Source: Xylanibacter muris
Lineage (GTDB): Bacteria; Bacteroidota; Bacteroidia; Bacteroidales; Bacteroidaceae
Reading direction: 5' to 3'
Assembly (NCBI RefSeq): GCF_013166605.1
Contig: NZ_JABKKF010000014.1
Location: 1-64,000, forward strand
Length of the DNA stretch: 64,000 nt
Under the pieces are notes generated by a model, which did no database searches, had not been told where the DNA came from, and saw only the letters and a program-made list of their open reading frames with translations. Position 1 is the first letter of the stretch, and every line of letters starts with the position of its first letter. Made by a program: the position numbers and the translations under genes. Of this stretch, positions 63,373 through 64,000 are shown one piece after another.

Positions 63373-64000
63373 ATGTTAGAAGAACTGAAAGAAAAAGTGT
63401 TTCGTGCTAACCTTGATTTAGTAAAACACAATCTCGTTATATTCACATGGGGAAATGTCTCAGGCATAGACCGTGAAAAGGGACTTGTAGTAATAAAGCC
63501 TTCAGGAGTGAGCTATGACAATATGAAGGCATCCGACATGGTTGTTGTCGACTTGGAAACAGGAAAAGTTGTGGAAGGTGACCTTAATCCGTCATCCGAC
63601 ACTCCGACTCACCTTGTTTTATACAGGGAATTCCCGGAAATAGGAGGAATCGTACATACCCATTCAACTTATGCGACAGCATGGGCACAGGCAGGAAAAG
63701 ACATCCCCAATATCGGAACCACACATGCCGACTACTTTCATGACTCCATCCCCTGCACTGATTCAATGACCGAAGCCGAAGTCAGCGGAGACTATGAATT
63801 GGAGACTGGAAATGTAATCGTAAAACGGATAAAGGCCGGTAATATTAATCCTGTACATACTCCAGGCGTATTGGTGAAAAACCACGGTCCGTTCTCATGG
63901 GGTAAGGACGCGGACAATGCCGTATATAATGCAGTGGTGATGGAGCAGGTTGCCAAAATGGCATTTGTCTCATTTTCTGTAAATCCGCAAACGACAATGA
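63373..64000 (+). CDS. araD: L-ribulose-5-phosphate 4-epimerase (AraD), cut by window end
   Basis: The visible 209 residues form nearly the whole enzyme (E. coli AraD is 231), which converts L-ribulose-5-phosphate to D-xylulose-5-phosphate in arabinose catabolism. Motifs: [19 protein letters not shown], the zinc-site [14 protein letters not shown] and [28 protein letters not shown]. The start at 63373 is 20 bases after the regulator gene stop. The frame is open at the window end, so about 20 residues lie outside. Araban isomerase and kinase genes may follow beyond the edge. Confidence 0.93.
   Translation, partial: MLEELKEKVFRANLDLVKHNLVIFTWGNVSGIDREKGLVVIKPSGVSYDNMKASDMVVVDLETGKVVEGDLNPSSDTPTHLVLYREFPEIGGIVHTHSTYATAWAQAGKDIPNIGTTHADYFHDSIPCTDSMTEAEVSGDYELETGNVIVKRIKAGNINPVHTPGVLVKNHGPFSWGKDADNAVYNAVVMEQVAKMAFVSFSVNPQTTM

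Overview
The window looks like chromosome from a member of the Bacteroidales, most likely Prevotella or a close relative. Three things point there. Many promoters have the Bacteroidetes form (TTTG, 19-21 bases, TAnnTTTG). Several families typical of the phylum are present: GGGtGRT protein, TIGR02757/DUF2400, a DUF5103 type IX secretion plug-like protein, DUF5715, and an AraR-type Nudix regulator. Shine-Dalgarno sequences are mostly absent. Most of the window is ordinary housekeeping and metabolism on both strands.

Layout. 0.5-2.4 kb: a DUF3795/AlkZ-like glycosylase pair and a tRNA-Ser/Glu/Glu cluster. 2.4-6.8 kb: PepD, small envelope proteins, an OmpH-like lipoprotein and a DUF362 protein. 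7.1-14.4 kb: a type V-A CRISPR-Cas locus (HTH-ImmA/IrrE protein, cas12a, cas4, cas1, cas2, then a six-repeat array). 14.5-30.4 kb: MscS-type channel, kdsA-kdsD, a phospholipase D-like protein, enolase, SmpB, methionine synthase, HAD phosphatase, GHL10 protein and DUF5715. 30.6-43.7 kb: tRNA-Gly/Thr, UvrA, TIGR02757, UxaB, DUF5103, the GGGtGRT/NifU-like pair, UvrD, an MBL hydrolase and RsmG. 43.7-55.6 kb: an SLC13 permease between two DUF3298 lipoproteins, Pgk, RidA, QueC, ABC-F, GrpE-DnaJ and FolC. 55.7-64 kb: galactose genes (galM, sugar MFS, galK) followed by an arabinose-type set (lipoprotein mutarotase, SSS symporter, AraR-like regulator, AraD, cut by the window end).

The most interesting region is the Cas12a locus. 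Its first gene is an XRE-family DNA-binding domain fused to an ImmA/IrrE metallopeptidase with an intact HExxH motif. It lies 2 bases upstream of cas12a, and a perfect 10-bp inverted repeat brackets its promoter, so the cas operon looks regulated by its own first product. cas12a carries one frameshift (one base missing near 9820) at the REC2/WED-II junction. All RuvC and Nuc catalytic residues are intact downstream. The array has a consensus promoter whose start site falls at the first repeat, leader direct repeats, a mutated last repeat and a possible decayed seventh repeat.

Other points of note: two 109-bp double-hairpin elements about 44.5 kb apart that match end to end in opposite orientation; an ABC-F ATPase with one degenerate composite ATP site; and a gene-free interval between two terminators downstream of galK. 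All assignments come from reading the sequence; no database search was run.
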